Origin: Spinacia oleracea
Taxonomy: Eukaryota > Streptophyta > Magnoliopsida > Caryophyllales > Amaranthaceae
Assembly (NCBI RefSeq): GCF_020520425.1
Contig: NC_079488.1
Span: 30,805,247 to 30,869,246, forward strand
DNA length: 64,000 bases
Direction: 5' to 3'
How positions within the stretch are numbered: the stretch's first letter is position 1; each line of letters begins with the position of its first letter. Below the pieces are notes generated by a model. The model saw only the letters and a list, made by a program, of their open reading frames with translations. It was not told the DNA's origin and searched no databases. The position numbers and the translations under genes are program-made. Below, piece by piece: positions 59,978 through 64,000 of this stretch.

Positions 59978-60209
59978 TTGTATTAGTTTACCTTATTTTT
60001 TACGAAGCATAAAAAATTCTCTAGATAACTTAAGGATACTTAGTGGATTGATAGCCTCATAGCTATCCGCGGTTTTTTTTACCTTATTCCTGGGTTTTCC
60101 GTGTCAACATCTCCTTGTGCCGTCTCTCTTTTTATCTTTTTCGCATTCAATACTTAGTTAGTGTCGACCCAAGCCAAGTGTCGCCCCTAGACGAAATTTG
60201 GCATAAACA

Positions 60210-61341
60210 GTTTGGCGTCGTCTGTGGGGACATTAACTAGGTTTCACACAAAAAATCCCCTCACAAAATACCTCTCTCACAATGGCCTCCGGAGATATGA
60301 TACTCGCAAAGATGAAGGCGGCCTACGACAAGGTCCAAGAGGAGCTGGCCCAAGAAAGAGCATATGTCGAGAACCTCTAGAAAGAGCTAGAATCCGCAAA
60401 GAGCACCAAGTACCAGTCGCGCTACAAACCCGGTGGAAAGCCAAAGAAGCTGATATTCGAAATGCCCGATGAGTTCGAGGATCTGACCGACGATGAAGAG
60501 CCCCACGAGGAAGAAGATGGACCGACGCCTGACCCTGTGACCCGAAGCCTGAAAAAGAGGGAAGCACATATGAAGAAGCACTGTTCGTTGATGTTGAAAC
60601 TGATGACCAAGCTGCCAAGAGCACCCACACCAGTGGAGACGGAACCAACCGACGGATACGCAACATCACCATTTTGTGAGGCGATTTCCAGGGTAACATT
60701 CCCGCATCAACTTCGGCTCCCTATTTGGACCACCCTCTACGACGGAACTTCCGATCCTTACAGGCATGTCAACATCTACAAGCAGCGAATGTGGCAGATC
60801 GGCATCCCGTACGACCTGGTCAAATCGTTCGGAGGCACCCTCGACGGAGCAGCTCTGGAATGGCTTATGAACATCACCCCCGGATCCATATCTAGTCTTT
60901 CTGATCTCATCAACGCCTTCTATCAACAGTTAGCTAGCAGTTGCCAGTTGGAAAAGAAGACGAGTGACCTCTATCGGTTGGCCCAAGGACCAACCGAGTC
61001 GGTACGCGATTATTTTAACCATCTTAATTGTGAAAAAATTAGCATAAAAAACTGTGTTGTTAAGACAGCTATCAAAGCATTCAAAAGAGGTCTCATCCCC
61101 AACTCGGAGTTGTACCGGGAGATTACCAAATATCCCTGCGCAACCTTCGAGGAGGTCAGATCGAGAGCCACTGCCCAGATGCGGATCGAAGACGACGAGG
61201 TTACACGATCGACAACACCACGATCAGAAGGGGGTAGCAGCGACAGGCGGTCGTACACCCCGAGGAACAACAGCTGGCGACACCAGCCATACAACCGCCA
61301 AAACCAAGTACAAAATGTCAATCAGTATACTCCGGAAACGA
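60210..61341 (+). mobile_element. Gypsy gag region, incomplete
   Basis: After the primer site, a gag frame follows, open from about 60462. It contains a Retrotrans_gag-type domain (LPIWTTLYDGTSDP, DLVKSFGGTLDGAALEWL, LAQGPTESVRDYF) and an Arg-rich tail. The frame is broken and is cut at 61341, where another LTR element is inserted. Protease and later domains must lie beyond the window or be lost. Confidence 0.82.
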
Positions 61342-64000
61342 TGATATTACCGGAAACGGAAATATGGATCGTATCGAAAATATAAATATTATCCAAGTCG
61401 TAAATGTTGCCGGAAACGGAAACATGGTACGTATCGGAAAATATTAATGGAAATGGAAATATTGCCAGAATCGGAAATATTGCCGGAAACGGAAATATTA
61501 TCAGAATCGGAAATATTATCTGAATCGGAAAATAATTCCGGAAATGGAAATATTAAATATTTGTTCGAAACGGAAATTAATTCCGGAATCGGAAATATTA
61601 AATATTGTTCGTATCGGAAACTTAATCGGAAGCGTATCGTACGAATTAGCATCGGACGAGGCTCGCTAGACGAAGGCCCAACACGAAGCCAGGCCATCGC
61701 CCAGCAAGCCACACGCATCACCAACACACGCCAAGCCTCGACCAGGCCCAGCGCAAGGCCAGGCCCAGCGCAAGGCCAGGCCCAGCCAAGGCCTTGGGCG
61801 CGCGCGCGGACATAGGCAGCAGCATGGGCCGAGCGCTGTGCGCTCAGCGTGGGCCGCAAGGCCTGCGCGAGTGTGCGGTGCTCGTGCGATGCTCGTGTAC
61901 GTGCTATACGAATCCTAAAGCCATCAGGATTCGATATATGATTAAATTCCTAATCCTAAAATGATAAATTAATTAAATAAGAGTTCTACTAGGATTCTAG
62001 TTTAATTAATTCGTATCCTAGTAGGATTCTAGTTCATTTTCCATACCTCTATAAATAGGTGCCTAGGGTCATAATTTATAGACACAATTGAAGTATTCTA
62101 AAGGTAAGATTTTGAAGAAAAATCAGCCATACACTTGCACCTAAATAGCCGAAATTCCTAAGCAACCTTAGGGGCGATTCTAGTTGGTCAAGCTTAAGGC
62201 GGATCCGGACGTGCTGTGGACTATCTACGGAGGGACGACACTTGGAGTCCTAAAGACTTGTTCTTGTTCGGTTCGGGCGCGGCTAGGGAGGGCACGCAAC
62301 AAAGTGTATGCATCTAAACTATGCTAAATGATTATGTGTAAATAATATGCTTTCCTGGCTTTATGGTTTTTCCGCATGATTTATGTTTTGTCATATGAAT
62401 CATAACCTAACAGTGGTATCACGAGCCTCTTATTATTTTCATAATCTAAATTGCATAAACATGGTTAAATTTTACAAATTTGCAAAGAATTAAAAGGGCA
62501 GATTAATTTTCGTAATTGTTAATTAATTGCAAATTGCGTTTATTTAATTATATGTACGCAGGTTTTCGGCAGTTTCTTCGTTACTCATCCAAATCGAGTG
62601 ATTTTTGTGTCAATTCCGCATGTAAAAGGCATTCTAAATTTTTGACAAAAGTAGTATTTTTCGGCCGAACCCAGAATTCCCAAATTCGAAGCCTAACTAT
62701 GACTTTTCGGAGGTTTTAGTTTTTCGAACGCAAAAGTTTGTAAATTTAAGATGTTAAATTAAATATTTGCGTTTCTTGTTGATAAATCTTGAATTTTTTA
62801 TTGACCTACAGTATATGTTTAACAAGTTTGAATGCCTAGCCTTGTTAATTATACAACCTAACTTGTAATTATGATTAATTTGTTGAAATTCGAATAATTT
62901 AGAATTAATTTGATTTTCATAATTAATTAATAATTTAATTAGGTATCCATGATTAAAATCCACCATAAAAATTGTTAATTTATGTTAAATTTTTAATTTT
63001 TATGACCTAGATTTGAATCCATGTTAATCGGAAATTAATTGATTAATAAACTTTCGATTTTTCGCCCTAAAATTATGAAATTAATATGTTTTATTAATTT
63101 GTCATTAATTTTGAATTAATTTTTTTTAATTTTTATGAAAACGCTCATTAATGTTGCACGCACAAAGCAATGGAAGCTACGTGTTACCCTTAAGGGGTGT
63201 TGTATAGTGCGGGCACGCGACGACGAGCAAGGGAGCTCGTCGCCCGTGCGGTATGAATGCAGCGATAGCGCATGGCGCGCGCACGAGGCAAAGGTGCCTG
63301 TGTGTGTGTGTGCTGTGTGATGTGGCGATGGGCGAAGGGCGAAGGCATGGCACGAGCAGAGGCGCGCGCGCGTGCGAGGGCGAGAGCTGGTCGCCCAGCG
63401 ATGGCTGCTCCGCGCACCAACACGCGTGGCCTCGAGGGCTTGCTTGCGCGCGAGCGAGCGAGCACTCCCATCGTGGCTGCTGCGATGCATGCGGGCGAGC
63501 AGGCTGCGCGCAAGCGTGGCTTGGCTTGCTGCGTTTGCGCGTGGCTGCTGCTGCAATGAGCCATGGGCCAGCGATAGGTCGTGCACTCGACGGGGCTTGG
63601 GCGCAAGCCCAAGTGCTCGTCATGTTACGATTATCAAGTTTTAAATTTTAATTTGAGATTTTCAGTTCATATAATTTTAATTAATTTTAAAATTAATAAT
63701 TTAAATTGTTTTCTTGGATTTTAATTTTGAATATTATAATTATTATAAATTTTAATTTATTCTAATTATTTTACTAAAATTCGACTGAAAATCTTGGGCG
63801 CAAAACCTTGAATTAATTTAAATTCGACTGAAAATAAATTAAATAAGTGGATTCAATTATAAATTTATATGAGCTTTAAATTTTAATTAAATTTGTATGT
63901 TTCCGGTTAGACTAGAAATACATTTTTATGTTTAAAATTAGTAAAGCATATGAATTTATTGGTTTAAGTGGGAGCAATTTTAGTCATAAACTCTTGATTA
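61342..64000 (+). mobile_element. LTR retroelement, 5' LTR and leader; runs off the window
   Basis: The LTR is 61342-62412 (TGATATTACCGG to ATAACCTAACA). It is followed by the primer site TGGTATCACGAGC (62414-62426), which resembles initiator tRNA-Met and suggests Copia. A TATA box (TATAAATAGG) lies near 62052. The U3 holds about 15 GGAAATATT-like units and a GC-rich block at 61660-61910. The leader to 64000 is AT-rich except for a GC-rich island at 63175-63650 and has no gag yet. The outer duplication cannot be checked, because the 3' end is outside. Confidence 0.75.
63175..63650. other. GC-rich island in an AT-rich retroelement leader
   Basis: Composition rises sharply to GCGC-rich sequence with GT and CG runs, then returns to AT-rich DNA. 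All six frames look open because stop codons are rare at this composition, so I call no gene. The LTR has a comparable GC block at 61660-61910. Confidence 0.6.

Larger units (their letters stand above)
57070..60209 (+). mobile_element. Gypsy (Tat-like) 5' LTR, split by a TIR-MULE
   Basis: The LTR seems to start TGTCGACCAGG (provisional) and ends GGCATAAACA, just before the primer-site-like TTTGGCGTCGTCTGTGG typical of Tat/Athila-group Gypsy elements. A TATA box (TATAAAAG) lies near 57434. About 0.7 kb remains after removing the 2.4-kb MULE. It holds 28-bp tandem repeats. It is a fossil whose body is cut off beyond gag. Confidence 0.65.

Noticed and set aside
63116-63651. Up to six overlapping frames of 60-156 codons
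   Set aside because: Stop codons are scarce in GC-rich DNA; the frames are Ala/Arg-rich and without domains.
1-64000. CRISPR arrays, rRNA, tRNA or bacterial-type operons
   Set aside because: None seen. Repeats lack regular spacers and all gene structure is plant nuclear.

Overview
This window is plant nuclear DNA, from a eudicot: AT-rich, GT-AG introns, Stowaway MITEs with CTCCCTCCGT ends, plant-type Copia and Gypsy elements, FAR1-type MULEs and Helitrons. Caryophyllales (spinach/beet group) is a guess from repeat style only. The one clear host gene is a GDP-L-fucose synthase on the minus strand at 54.9-55.9 kb. Nearly everything else is mobile DNA.

Layout: 0-6.5 kb holds a minus-strand Helitron (about 0.84-1.57 kb), a 328-bp Stowaway and a degenerate-TIR transposon with a CCATGG-centred repeat array. 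From 6.5 to 36.3 kb is one nested structure. A 324-bp Stowaway (6533-6613 plus 36030-36277) is split by a Gypsy-type solo LTR (6614-36029, duplication TTACT). That LTR is split by a large Mutator-like element (6936-33654, candidate 9-bp duplication), and the MULE is split by a whole-looking Sirevirus-type Copia (22080-32393, duplication CTGAC) with near-identical LTRs.

The MULE carries two convergent genes: a 24-exon Ulp1/KAONASHI-like protease gene on the plus strand, which appears intact, and a FAR1/MULE/SWIM transposase gene on the minus strand, whose second exon the Copia interrupts. Its introns and spacers carry about 100 copies of TGTTCA, nearly all on the plus strand and almost none in exons. 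This resembles Arabidopsis VANDAL elements, whose VANC proteins bind short family-specific motifs clustered in noncoding DNA and remove silencing. I propose it as a VANDAL-type self-recognition system with a different motif; this is the main find.

36-43 kb: a 3.2-kb Helitron with candidate captured exons, a 391-bp Helitron with the same ends in opposite orientation, and a Stowaway cluster. 43-54 kb: intergenic DNA, a 438-bp solo LTR, a 541-bp hAT-type MITE and a decayed Ale-like Copia. 54.8-56.8 kb: the fucose synthase gene. 57-61.3 kb: the LTR and partial gag of a Tat-like Gypsy, its LTR split by a 2.4-kb TIR-MULE carrying pieces of a DnaJ-type zinc-finger gene. 61.3-64 kb: the 5' LTR and leader of another LTR element that runs off the window.

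All coordinates, exon borders and motif counts were read by eye. No alignment or database search was run.
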